From Saprospiraceae bacterium (GTDB taxonomy: Bacteria > Bacteroidota > Bacteroidia > Chitinophagales > Saprospiraceae), in contig JAHDEL010000003.1 of NCBI GenBank assembly GCA_020628855.1, positions 17,354 through 49,477 of the forward strand: 32,124 nucleotides of DNA, given 5' to 3'. The position numbers and the translations under genes are program-made. Positions 8,513 to 18,000 of this stretch are shown piece after piece (position 1 is the first letter of the stretch; every line of letters begins with the position of its first letter). Below the pieces are notes generated by a model that saw nothing but the letters and a program-made list of their open reading frames with translations, made no database searches and was not told the DNA's origin.

Positions 8513-9301
8513 TCAATTACAATTTGATGGTCTTTCTTGAACTATAGTCAGATTAATATATTCTCCCATGCTTATGGTCTCTCCAGCTATGAAAGGCGGA
8601 TCTTGTGATAATACATATGCATTTGTCCTATCATTGATAGGACCAGAATCATTGACTTCACCGAGTTTGAGATTTGATGATTCTAAGATAAACTTTGCTG
8701 CCCCATAGGTAGTGCAATTCAAGTTAGGAATTGCAACATATCCTCCTTGTTTCTTACTCAATACAAACTGCAGAGTTCCTCCTTTCTCAATTTCTATGTT
8801 ATCCTTCCTACCATTTCTTGTAATAATGGGTTGACCCTTGTACCAGACTTCTAAGATGTGGTTAGGTTCCCCAGTATCATAATTGTACCCTTTAATTTCA
8901 GAACTGATGCTCAAGTGACTCAGCTCATTCTTCTTACTTTCATAATCTTGACCATACATCACTCCTAGTGATGATACTTTGAGCACATCAGCATTATACT
9001 TGGTCAAAGTGACATATACTTTTCTATTCTCCTTAACCTTAGAATATGCTTCTGGATTTTGGTCAACAATTTCACCACCTTTCCTTCCTACAATATGAAT
9101 AGAATCATTAACAATGAGTTGAAATGACTTATCACCTGCATCACTTTCAGCTTTTGAATATTCCATGCCAACATAATCGGGAAGCTCTAGCTTCTGGCCA
9201 TGGTTTGTATAATATCTCAGCCACATTAATACTCCAAAAAAGAGTATGCCGAATAAAACGGCTAAGATTAACATACTTCTTATGAATTGCTTTGCTGTCA
9301 A
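8513..9301 (-). CDS. PASTA-domain membrane protein
   Basis: The 262-aa protein has one N-terminal transmembrane helix (about residues 8-28), then extracytoplasmic PASTA-type repeats. Repeat 1 is at about 38-101 (LELPDYVGMEYSKAES then VVD-type QNPEA), a divergent middle segment is at about 103-183, and the last repeat is at about 186-256 (VAIPNLNCTTYGAAKFILES, then VLSQDPPFIAGETI). PASTA modules bind muropeptides or beta-lactam-like ligands in other bacteria, but here no kinase or transpeptidase domain is attached. It starts 10 bp after the ddl stop; ddl next to a kinase-free PASTA protein is, as I recall, a frequent Bacteroidota arrangement. This suggests a periplasmic role linked to peptidoglycan synthesis, which is inference. 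Confidence 0.88.
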   Translation of the reverse strand: MTAKQFIRSMLILAVLFGILFFGVLMWLRYYTNHGQKLELPDYVGMEYSKAESDAGDKSFQLIVNDSIHIVGRKGGEIVDQNPEAYSKVKENRKVYVTLTKYNADVLKVSSLGVMYGQDYESKKNELSHLSISSEIKGYNYDTGEPNHILEVWYKGQPIITRNGRKDNIEIEKGGTLQFVLSKKQGGYVAIPNLNCTTYGAAKFILESSNLKLGEVNDSGPINDRTNAYVLSQDPPFIAGETISMGEYINLTIVQERPSNCN

Positions 9302-9311
9302 AATCTTGTGA

Positions 9312-11972
9312 TTATGCTATAGTAAACTGTGAATTATTCCTATGAATTCCAAATTTGAGGATTTTATCAATAAAATGATAAGGTTTATAACCATTTATGG
9401 CAGTCTGATGAAAAATACACGTAGCAGGTGTCATACCAGGAAGACTATTAATCTCGATGATAATGGTATCGACTGTTCCATTTTCGTGTATTCTTACAAA
9501 AGCATCAATTCTGCAATAGCCTTGAACATCTAAGAGCTCGGCTGCCTTCTTTAGAGTGGCCTTAACTTGCTCACTGACAGTTACATAATTGTGACCCTTT
9601 TGATCGAATCTTGCGGGTGTAATATTTTGCCCCTCACCTGCTAAAAACTTTTCTTCAAGACTCAGGATTTCTTCTCCTGCTAGTACTTCGCTTGGTTCAA
9701 AGATTTCAATCTCTCCACTACTATGAAACAGCATGCCACATGTGATCTCCATGAAAAGGTCAGCACCGTTTGCTTGTATTAAAGACTCAACTAGCACTCT
9801 ATTCTTCTGAGGAAATTCTTCATTATGTGCCAGACCAAGTTGCTCTCTCTGAGCCAAACTCAATTCAGGTTTGTCTCTAAAGATTGCTGCTAAGTAGTCT
9901 TCCAACTGTTCCTTCGACTTAATTTTGGCAACAGCTGATGAACAACCATCATCGACTGGCTTGCAAATAAACGGATAATTAAAGTTTGATTCAATTCGAT
10001 CAATAAGAACAATTAAACCTGAATCTTCTTTTTGGATAATCATCTGATCCGCCACTTCAAACCCATGGGACTTAAGAAGTTGCAGTGTTCTGAACTTATC
10101 AATTGTCAAACTTGCACTCTCTGGACCACTGCCATTATAAGGAATTCTGAGCTGGTCCAAGCGTTGCTGAACTGTTCCATCTTCTCCTGGTCTTCCGTGC
10201 AATGCTAAGAATGCGATATCAATTTGATTCTGTAACTCTGAGGTGATATCCTCAGGACCTGAGATGGCACTGCTACCAGTATACTTTTCTAGAATATCGG
10301 TCTTTTCGTTTCTGAGCGCCAATGTGGTCGGATGCACACTGTATCGATCGATAGAATCCTTAATATCATCTGCATTATCTTTCAAGAGAATATTTATTGG
10401 AATCTTTATTAGCTTGTAATCTGATGCACTCGTACCATGAAGAAAGATTGGCACTGGGTTATATGTTTCCGAACTTGCCAATTTCTCGTATATATTTCTA
10501 CCACTTTCAACTGAGATGTGTCTTTCAAAAGAATATCCGCCTAGAATGACACCAACAGTTTTTGCTTTATTCTGGATTGTCTGAGAACTTGTAAGCAATG
10601 CGTCTACTCTATCTAACAAGTTACTGTACCGCCCTAAGATTAGCCCATAACGGTTGCGCTCAGCAATGCTATTACGAATAATATAGGTTATAAACTGGGA
10701 TGGATTCAAACCCAACTCTGCTGCTTGATGAAAGAAAAATGATGACGGAAGCATACCAGAAGTTGTGTTGGGATCATTCAGTATGACTTCCTCTTCATTA
10801 GTGAAGAATCCATCTATTCGAGCATATACCTTAAACTGCATTGCTTTGAACAAACGAATGCATTCTTGTTGAATTTTTTGAATTGTTTCTACCGGTAGAT
10901 GTATTGGTGTCACCTTGCGACTTCTTCCAGGCATATATTTAGACTGGTAATCATAGACTTCCTCACCTTTAATTATATGTGTGGGAGGTAGTGCAAATGG
11001 TTGGCCTACTTCATCAACTACGACAACACAGCTAAATTCTAATCCTTGTATAAATGATTCGCATACAACAGAGTGTTCGGAATCCAATGCTCTAAGCATT
11101 AATTCACTTTCATGTGAAGCCAGTAGAATTTCTGACAGCCTTGAAGGAGAGCTAACGACTTCTTCTCCGAGGTATGCAGGCAGTCCTATTCCACTTCTGC
11201 AATCTATGAGTTTTGCGATGTATCTTTTCTGCTGTTCTTTTCCAAGCTTTTGATAGGCTTGAGGATGCACAGTTTTGATAAATAAAGCAGCATTTACTGC
11301 AGCATCAACATCTTGCGTAGAATCTGCTGTAATGATACTTACACCTATTGAAGAACCCTGATGAGATGGTCTGATGACAAATGGTAATCCAAGTTGCTCA
11401 ATTATTGAAGAGGTATTCACACGTTTATTTAGCCATTCTTCTCTTTGTATTTCTATAAATGCAGCACTAGCAAAATCTGAATCTTCCATCCATTGCTTTT
11501 GATAAGCCTTGTTCATGCCTATCGCAGAAGCCAAAATATCACTTCCGGTATATGGAATCTCTAGATAATCAAGCAAGCCCTGAATCTGTCCATCTTCACC
11601 AGTCCTACCATGCAGGCACAAAAAAGCTACATCAATTAAGCAAGCAAGTTCATCGATACTCAGCTTTGAACCAATAGATTCAATGGCAGCAGCATATTCT
11701 GCATCCGACAGATCCAAATGCTCAATGTAGAGTTGATAAGGTTGATCTTCCTTTGGGATAAATTGTATTGGTGGATAAAAATCCCGAATTGTCCCTTTAT
11801 AAATATATTCCCAATCAAGTTGGATTAAAGTATTCTTACTATCTATAAATATTGGTATTGGCTCGAATATTTGCTTATTCAAATTATCATACACCGTTCT
11901 TCCACCAGCAAAAGAGATTTCTCTCTCTCGAGATGATCCGCCGAAAAATATTCCAACCTTTACTTTATCCAT
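9312..11972 (-). CDS. ddl: Tandem (two-module) D-alanine--D-alanine ligase
   Basis: Ddl joins two D-alanines with ATP for peptidoglycan precursors and is normally 300-370 aa; this 886-aa protein has two full ATP-grasp ligase modules. Module 1 (about 4-440) has GGSSREREIS with Glu16, LHGRTGEDG, YTGSD with Ser144, RPSHQGSSIG, the omega-loop DYQSKYMPG with Tyr346, ARID (Arg385, Asp387) and NDPNTTSG (Asp400, Asn402). Module 2 (about 471-876) has GGYSFERHIS with Glu483, LHGRPGEDG, YNGSG with Ser615, KPVDDGCSS, the omega-loop LEEKFLAGEG with Phe776, RID (Arg821, Asp823) and EINSLPGMT (Glu840, Asn842). Both keep most catalytic residues, so neither looks like a dead copy. Module 1 has an insertion of about 70 residues near 230-300. 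It heads the ddl-PASTA-rhodanese group. It could be a bifunctional or internally dimerised ligase. Confidence 0.93.
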   Translation of the reverse strand: MDKVKVGIFFGGSSREREISFAGGRTVYDNLNKQIFEPIPIFIDSKNTLIQLDWEYIYKGTIRDFYPPIQFIPKEDQPYQLYIEHLDLSDAEYAAAIESIGSKLSIDELACLIDVAFLCLHGRTGEDGQIQGLLDYLEIPYTGSDILASAIGMNKAYQKQWMEDSDFASAAFIEIQREEWLNKRVNTSSIIEQLGLPFVIRPSHQGSSIGVSIITADSTQDVDAAVNAALFIKTVHPQAYQKLGKEQQKRYIAKLIDCRSGIGLPAYLGEEVVSSPSRLSEILLASHESELMLRALDSEHSVVCESFIQGLEFSCVVVVDEVGQPFALPPTHIIKGEEVYDYQSKYMPGRSRKVTPIHLPVETIQKIQQECIRLFKAMQFKVYARIDGFFTNEEEVILNDPNTTSGMLPSSFFFHQAAELGLNPSQFITYIIRNSIAERNRYGLILGRYSNLLDRVDALLTSSQTIQNKAKTVGVILGGYSFERHISVESGRNIYEKLASSETYNPVPIFLHGTSASDYKLIKIPINILLKDNADDIKDSIDRYSVHPTTLALRNEKTDILEKYTGSSAISGPEDITSELQNQIDIAFLALHGRPGEDGTVQQRLDQLRIPYNGSGPESASLTIDKFRTLQLLKSHGFEVADQMIIQKEDSGLIVLIDRIESNFNYPFICKPVDDGCSSAVAKIKSKEQLEDYLAAIFRDKPELSLAQREQLGLAHNEEFPQKNRVLVESLIQANGADLFMEITCGMLFHSSGEIEIFEPSEVLAGEEILSLEEKFLAGEGQNITPARFDQKGHNYVTVSEQVKATLKKAAELLDVQGYCRIDAFVRIHENGTVDTIIIEINSLPGMTPATCIFHQTAINGYKPYHFIDKILKFGIHRNNSQFTIA

Positions 11973-12027
11973 GTCTATAAATTGCAGTAAAAATAATCAT
12001 ATTATAGATTATTATAATATATATTAT

Positions 12028-12035
12028 CATCTTTG
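12028..12035 (+). promoter_or_regulatory. Putative -7 promoter element (CATCTTTG) for the plus-strand group at 12101
   Basis: This octamer is identical to the one before dcd and one base off TAnnTTTG. It sits in a very AT-rich spacer between the divergent ddl and the next plus-strand gene, giving a leader of about 60 nt. No clear -33 TTG is visible. Confidence 0.35.
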
Positions 12036-12100
12036 CATAATGACAACCCTATAACGGAAGAGTTGTTTACTATCATATTAACCGTTAAGTATACAAAAAC

Positions 12101-12550
12101 GTGAAGCGATTATCATTCAGCTTACTCTGGGTACTCATTACTATTATCCTAGTAGCAATTTTGCTCTTTCCAGTGTATCAGGCAACTGGAGAAAACTATC
12201 AGTTTTATCTGCCGAATGCTGTCGCAATTGTTGTTGCCATCACGTTAACTAGATATCTTTTTCTTTTAGATTATCACTGGTTTGGAGATATCAATTGGCT
12301 AAAAGTAGTCCTTGCATTTGCAGTTATCCCAGTTGCACTCTTTGTTATTGACAGTCATTATGAATTTCAAAGGTTTCTAGATGAAGACGGCATTCATAGC
12401 ATCTTATTGGATGGTAAAAGTTCAGCAATTACAGGATATATTCGAAATCAATTTATTCTTTTCTGGGCTTGGGCTCTCATCGCTTGTATTGCAATTCCAA
12501 TAAAAATGATTAGAAGTATTTGGCGAAGCTATAAAGCAAAAATTAAATAA
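12101..12550 (+). CDS. Small membrane protein of unknown function
   Basis: The 149-aa protein has a GTG start, since no ATG precedes the first helix. I count four hydrophobic segments: about residues 6-27, 38-56, 64-84 and 116-136. The N-terminus MKRLSFSLLW and the basic tail IRSIWRSYKAKIK would place both ends in the cytoplasm. The loop between helices 3 and 4 holds an acidic stretch (FLDEDGIHS). I recognise no family. It begins a plus-strand run: 15 bp separate it from the carboxymuconolactone decarboxylase-like gene, and the next gene follows after 3 bp. Co-transcription is likely. Confidence 0.7.
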   Translation: MKRLSFSLLWVLITIILVAILLFPVYQATGENYQFYLPNAVAIVVAITLTRYLFLLDYHWFGDINWLKVVLAFAVIPVALFVIDSHYEFQRFLDEDGIHSILLDGKSSAITGYIRNQFILFWAWALIACIAIPIKMIRSIWRSYKAKIK

Positions 12551-12565
12551 TTAAATCTAGCCACT

Positions 12566-12910
12566 ATGTCAAAAATTGAAGCATTTAATTCCTATAGGGA
12601 AAAGATGAATGAAGAAATACTTTCGCATGACAATAAAGTTCTGAAGCGGTTCTTTTCTCTTGATCATGCAACCTATCAGGATGGAGCACTCTCTGCCAAA
12701 ACAAAAGAATTATTGGGCTTAGTTGCTTCAATGGTATTAAGATGTGATGATTGTATCACTTATCATCTGATGCAAGCAAAGAAAGAAGGTGTAAATACAG
12801 AAGAAGTGTATGAAGTATTCTCTATTGCGAATTTAGTGGGTGGAAGTATTTGCATCCCGCATACACGTAGAGCTGCGGAAGTTTGGTTAGAGTTAGAAGA
12901 AAAATCATAA
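12566..12910 (+). CDS. Carboxymuconolactone decarboxylase / AhpD-like family protein
   Basis: The 114-aa product is a small all-helical CMD-fold protein. The conserved redox motif CDDCITYH (Cys60, Cys63, His67) matches the CxxCxxxH signature of AhpD-like alkylhydroperoxidase or disulfide-reductase members. The flanks LSAKTKELLGLVAS and AKKEGVNTEEVYEVFSIANLVGG are typical of the family. True carboxymuconolactone decarboxylases usually lack the paired cysteines, so a thiol-redox role is more likely than aromatic degradation. No partner peroxidase is nearby. Confidence 0.9.
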   Translation: MSKIEAFNSYREKMNEEILSHDNKVLKRFFSLDHATYQDGALSAKTKELLGLVASMVLRCDDCITYHLMQAKKEGVNTEEVYEVFSIANLVGGSICIPHTRRAAEVWLELEEKS

Positions 12911-12913
12911 ACT

Positions 12914-13417
12914 ATGGTCAGAGTACTTACATATTTCGCATCAATAATCCTCTTGGTATTTGTTATGATTAATTGTTCACCTGATTCATCACAAGAGACT
13001 TCAATTACTTTCAAAGGTGTCATTCACTTTGACGAAAATGGATCACCAATCGGCGGAGACTTTGATGATGACGGAGATTGGCAAATTGGAGACATCTGGA
13101 TCGATGAAGAAGAGGAGTTGTTTGATAGTGAATTACAAATGATCAACTGCGATGTCAATGAGACGTATTTCTGTTCACCATTTCCTAACCCATGCACCGA
13201 TGTTCTTAATCTTTTTATAGGTCAGCCCGATGGCTCTACGATAGATTTAAGGTTTGTAGATGAAGACCTAAATATTGTGATTGAGTTTGATGATTTGATC
13301 TCTAATACCTTGTCTATTCAAACTGCAAATTTGGCAAAAGATACTTTTAGAATCTATTATAGATTCCAACATGATGATTGCGAATTCAGAGGTCATGGAG
13401 ATATCTTAGTTGAATGA
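12914..13417 (+). CDS. Small secreted protein with a T9SS-CTD-like fold
   Basis: The 167-aa protein begins with a signal peptide (hydrophobic residues 4-19) ending in MINC, a weak lipobox with Cys21; it may be a lipoprotein or be cleaved by signal peptidase I. Residues 48-71 are strongly acidic. From residue 90 on, FPNPCTDVLNLFI, then STIDLRFVDED, and near the end FRGHGDILVE follow the layout of a type A T9SS sorting domain (PNP motif, strand, then final GHG-like strand). The remainder of a cargo protein is missing, so it is almost a sorting domain alone. The start overlaps nothing and lies 3 bp after the previous stop. Confidence 0.7.
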   Translation: MVRVLTYFASIILLVFVMINCSPDSSQETSITFKGVIHFDENGSPIGGDFDDDGDWQIGDIWIDEEEELFDSELQMINCDVNETYFCSPFPNPCTDVLNLFIGQPDGSTIDLRFVDEDLNIVIEFDDLISNTLSIQTANLAKDTFRIYYRFQHDDCEFRGHGDILVE

Positions 13418-13426
13418 CATAAAAAA

Positions 13427-13446
13427 TTAAGAATCTCTTAAGAATC
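13427..13446. repeat. Two 9-bp direct repeats, 11 bp apart
   Basis: TTAAGAATC occurs at 13427-13435 and 13438-13446, on the same face of the helix, about 65 bp before the next start. This could be a dimeric regulator site or chance in AT-rich DNA. Confidence 0.3.
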
Positions 13447-13511
13447 TTTTACGCATCAAATAGCGTTTATTGATGTGAATGGAAGAAAGAGTTTCCAGAA
13501 AATAGAATACA

Positions 13512-13889
13512 ATGAAACACTTAATCACTCTTATTGCACTGTTTATTTCACTAGGCTTACTCAGTGGGCAAGCGGACAAATCGTTTATTGATGCTGTCCA
13601 AGGTAACGATTATGAACTAGCTCAAACTTTTTTGTCTAACAAACTTGACTTTTGTGTTAATGATGATCAGGATTATCTAAAAAGTGATGAATCTATAGAT
13701 AAACTACAAGGGATTATCACTGAACGCAATGTCACAGCATGGGAAGTTGTGCACAAAGGGTCATCCAAAGATGGCTCATCAAACTATAGCATATTACAAT
13801 CTCAATCTTCGAGTCCATTGAGGCTATTAGTCTATTCAGAAGAAAAACAAGATGGGTCAAAGGTTTCTGAAATAAGAGTGGAGTATTAA
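13512..13889 (+). CDS. Small secreted protein, DUF4783-like
   Basis: The 125-aa product has an N-terminal signal peptide (MKHLITLIALFISLGLLSGQ). The mature part (FIDAVQGNDYELAQTFLSNK, then ESIDKLQGII, AWEVVHKGSSKDG, YSILQ and IRVEY) follows the pattern of Bacteroidota DUF4783, an NTF2-like periplasmic domain. The match is by pattern from memory. It has no catalytic residues that I can name. It is about 95 bp from the previous gene and 57 bp from the alkane monooxygenase, so it may have its own promoter. Confidence 0.65.
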   Translation: MKHLITLIALFISLGLLSGQADKSFIDAVQGNDYELAQTFLSNKLDFCVNDDQDYLKSDESIDKLQGIITERNVTAWEVVHKGSSKDGSSNYSILQSQSSSPLRLLVYSEEKQDGSKVSEIRVEY

Positions 13890-13946
13890 TATCATTAAGA
13901 ATTAACAACATCATAGATTGTTCTTTTTATTGCTTAACTTTCCTTT

Positions 13947-14993
13947 GTGAAAGTTAAAGACCTCAAATATTTTCTCTCTTATATACTCCCGGCTGTTTTT
14001 ATAGCAAGCATATTTTTTGATATTTTTCCTTATGTTACCACCACTTTGGTCGCTTTTGTTCTTCTTCCAATTTTAGAACAATTTTTACCTCAAGACTATA
14101 GCAATGTCAAACCTGAGCAAGAAGAAGAGAGAGATCTCTTTGTCTTTGATGCTCTTTTGTACCTCAATATTTTACTAGTTGGATATGTTCTTTATTTAAC
14201 GTTTAGTACTATTCTAACTACAAGCCCTACTCTACTCCAACAGATAGGCCTCTGTCTATCATTAGGTACTATATTGGCAACACATGGTATTAATGTAGCT
14301 CATGAACTTGGACATAGGGAAGGGATTTTTCCGAGAATTGGTGCTGGATTATTGTTGTTACCATCATTTGATTTGCACTTCACCTTAGAACATAATTATG
14401 GACATCATGTCTATGTTGCCACACCTGATGATCCTACTTCTGCAAGAAAAGGTGAATCAATCTTTGCCTTCTGGGTGAGAGCAATTATTGGCTCATTTCG
14501 CAATGCCTGGAAATTAGAAAATCGGCGAATCAAGAGAAATAGTAGCTCAATATTCTCTCATACCATCGCTTGGTTTTGTCTAATCTATATCATCTATGCC
14601 AGTTTGTGCATCACTGCACTAGGAATAACAGCATGGGTACCAATAATCGCTGGAATATTATCTATGGTCCTCTTACAATCCATTAACTATATCGAGCATT
14701 ATGGTATCCAAAGACAACAAAACAAAAATGGGAAATATGAGCCAGTGAAACCTTGGCATTCCTGGAACTCCAACCATACTCTTGGGCGAATAGTCTTATA
14801 CGAATTAACCAGGCATTCAGATCATCACTATAAAGCAAATAGGAAATACCAAAATCTACGCACAATGCCACAAGCACCTCAATTACCGCTTGGGTATCCT
14901 GGCAGCATTCTACTTGCATTAATACCACCACTTTGGTTCAAAACTATTGATGCTATTTATGCAGATTATTTAGCGAACATAGATCAGACTTAA
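13947..14993 (+). CDS. alkB: Alkane 1-monooxygenase (AlkB family)
   Basis: This membrane di-iron hydroxylase oxidises medium-chain alkanes or fatty-acyl chains at the terminal carbon using rubredoxin and O2. The 348-aa protein has several membrane helices and all histidine boxes in the AlkB order: HELGHR (119-124), EHNYGHH (148-154), the family-specific NYIEHYG (247-253) and LTRHSDHH (287-294). The last boxes separate it from fatty-acid desaturases. The start is GTG at 13947, the only possible codon between the in-frame stop at 13935 and the first helix. No rubredoxin or rubredoxin reductase is encoded beside it. The substrate is unknown. Confidence 0.93.
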   Translation: MKVKDLKYFLSYILPAVFIASIFFDIFPYVTTTLVAFVLLPILEQFLPQDYSNVKPEQEEERDLFVFDALLYLNILLVGYVLYLTFSTILTTSPTLLQQIGLCLSLGTILATHGINVAHELGHREGIFPRIGAGLLLLPSFDLHFTLEHNYGHHVYVATPDDPTSARKGESIFAFWVRAIIGSFRNAWKLENRRIKRNSSSIFSHTIAWFCLIYIIYASLCITALGITAWVPIIAGILSMVLLQSINYIEHYGIQRQQNKNGKYEPVKPWHSWNSNHTLGRIVLYELTRHSDHHYKANRKYQNLRTMPQAPQLPLGYPGSILLALIPPLWFKTIDAIYADYLANIDQT

Positions 14994-15016
14994 AAGCAGC
15001 TTTACTGAACTCCGAC

Positions 15017-18000
15017 TTATCTTGCAATCACGAACTTTTCTACCTGACTTATATCAGCATTTTTAACTGTGATGAAATAAATGCCTTCTGGCAATTGATC
15101 AATAGTTATGATTACCTGATTTGCCTGAATTTCCATTTGGCAATCACTACTTCTAATCTTTCTCCCTTGACTATCGCTTAAGGAAATATGGTCTTCTTCA
15201 AAGTCGCTCATTGACATTGTTAGAGTCACTTTATCACTTGCTGGATTAGGCCATACATCAAGCTGTACAGGTGACAATTCATCTAGATCAACACTTTGAA
15301 TCTGACTAAATATCTCTACACCCGTTTCCAAGACAATACGCAATCTATATTGATACGTACCTAGTGCGACTAAATCATAATCATAATACTGTCTCTCGCT
15401 TGCAGTGAGTGTCTCCAATTGTTCAAATGCTTGAAGATTAATAGCTCTTTCCACTATAATCTCGTTTACAACTAACTGATTATGAATATTCCAAGTTAAT
15501 TGATGTGCATTCTGCTTTCTTTGCAAGGACAAGTTCACTTCGTCTGTGTTTGACAAAATGGAGTTCTGCATTATGCCCACATCCAGATTCATGAAAAATG
15601 CTCCAGGTAATAAATGGACAAGATCAGAAGTGTTCAACCCATAGGAATGTGTAATATCACTATCCATTGTATCATCTGCATCCATATCAGCGATTGTTGC
15701 TACAAAGCCTTCCGGTGGTGTTGCACTAACGTAGTAGAACCCAGGAGGGATTTCTTCAAAGAGATAATATCCATCACCATCAGTTATAACAGAGTCAATT
15801 GTGGTTCCTGAAGAGTCAATCAAGAAAATTTCACGATTAGCCACTCCAGCTTCCAAAGGATCTTGAATACCATCAGAGTCGTCATCATACCACACTCTAT
15901 TTCCTAACGAAGAGTATAAATAATAACCAGCACCGATAGAGCAGTTATTTACGTTACACATGACATCTATAAGATCAGTAGTCCCTGGACCAAAAGCATC
16001 AGTGACATCACTATCATTCTCCTCACTTCCCATACCAGGCAGGACAGTAATTAATGAAGAAGATGTACCAATAAATTTAAAATAATAGAGCCCCGGAGGC
16101 AAGCACATTTTCCAATACCCATCATTACTAGGTGTGCCTGGCTCGTGTCCACTGAAAGTGTAATCAAATAACTGATATCCACCTGCTACAAGTCTATAGG
16201 CTTCCACTTTTACGCCATTTATACCATTCTCATTACTATCAAAAATGTTGTTACAGTTCGCATCATAAAAAATGAGATCACCAACTTGCACACATTTATA
16301 AAATCCAGCATCTGCCTCGGTGTTATTACATTCGTTTGGCGTAAGCAATATATACTGAGTTGTTCCTTCTCCGTTACTTGCATCAGCATCACTATCTAAA
16401 GTCTCATTTCCATTATTTGCCAAAGTAAACAAACAATCTTCTGGTGGTGTAAACTTGATGATATAAGAGTCAGGATAGATATTATCGAAACTATACTCTC
16501 CTAATGCAGACGTATACATGTATTCAATAACTACTCCATTCTGATCAATTAACTCTACTCTAACCCCAGACTGCGGAGATTCTGTTGGGTCTTGAATTCC
16601 ATCATAATCGCAATCTTCCCAAGTATATCCTTCTATCTTAGCTAATATAAAATAGCCAGCATCCCAGTCAGTGAGATCCTCTCCAGGATTCAGCGTAATA
16701 CAATCTGTCTCCCCTCCTCTATTGACATCGCTATCAACAGTATCATCCGAACCTATATCTTTATAAGTAAAACCGCAATCTTCGTTGTTTGACTGATCGA
16801 TAAAAATAATCTGATAATCTCCAGGATCAACCCCAGTAAATAGATACTCTCCAGAGCCATCCACTAGTTGGCTGTCAGCAAATTCTCCGTCACAAGTGTA
16901 GAGAGAGACAAGAATATTTGTCAGTGGCGATTCTCCACTATCTCTTATTCCATCTCCATCAATATCTTTCCATACAGAGCCTGCTATCGTGCCATTATCA
17001 TCACTTCCATCTTCTGGGTCAGTAAAGTCAATAGTGCATTCTTGCAGAGTATTAATACCACCATTATCACAATCTTCGAATGCAAGCAGACTTGTTGGGT
17101 TAGCTGCTACATAATCGCAAATACCTTGTGTATTTTCATAGAGATAGCTACAAGTAATTGCTGGGTCAGAATTATCGTGCTTGGTTTCGAAGAGGCCATC
17201 TGCACCGGTACATTCTTCATAATTAGTAAATCCGTCTTGATCACAGTCTTCATTTGCTAAAACGACTCCTGGATCTGCGGCTATGATGTCACAAGCATCT
17301 ACAACTAGAGTCATAACAAGAATACATTCATCAAATGGATCGTATGGACTTGTACCATTCTGACATTCGATGAGATTCGAAACACCTCCATTATCGCAAT
17401 CAGCTAGTGCCAAAGGGCTTTCAGGATTAGCCATGATAAAAGCACAGATCGCAGCATTAGTAGTGTAAGAATGACTGCATTCGTCAAATGGGTCATTGCC
17501 TAATTGACATTCTAATTGATTAATATCACCATCTCCATCACAGTCTTCAAAACAAATCAATCTTCCTTGATCACTGCCAGTGACAGGATGACACCAATCG
17601 CAAATGATTTGAGCTGTGAGGCTAGGATCATCACATGGAATCATTGGGTCAGTACCACTAAGACATTCTGAAAGATCAGAATCTCCTCCTGAGTCACAAT
17701 CGCTAACTGCAAGACCAGAAGCTCCATTCGAAATTGCTAAACAGACTTCAAATGAATTTTCATAGGTGTGACTACATGGATCTAATGGGTTTACGCCGGC
17801 TATACATTCTTCACTGTTTATTATTCCATCCTGATCGCAATCAAGGGTGTAGAGAAAATGATCACTATCATTCATTAAGAGGCACATCTGATTTTGATCA
17901 CACCCACCACTATTGATAATATCTATTGTTACAAGTTGAGTGTGTGTTACTTGAGTTCCAGCACAATCTGTTATAGTCCATGTATTTGTGGCAGTCTGAC

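Noticed and set aside
12001-12030. Very AT-rich stretch between ddl and the plus-strand group, considered as a replication origin or attachment site
   Set aside because: No DnaA-box cluster, no direct repeats and no integrase nearby; ordinary divergent promoter DNA explains it.
13918-13947. Good-looking promoter (TTG, 19-bp spacer, TTCCTTTG) directly before alkB
   Set aside because: Its -7 element overlaps the GTG start, so transcription would begin inside the gene, and there is no usable start codon downstream before the first helix.
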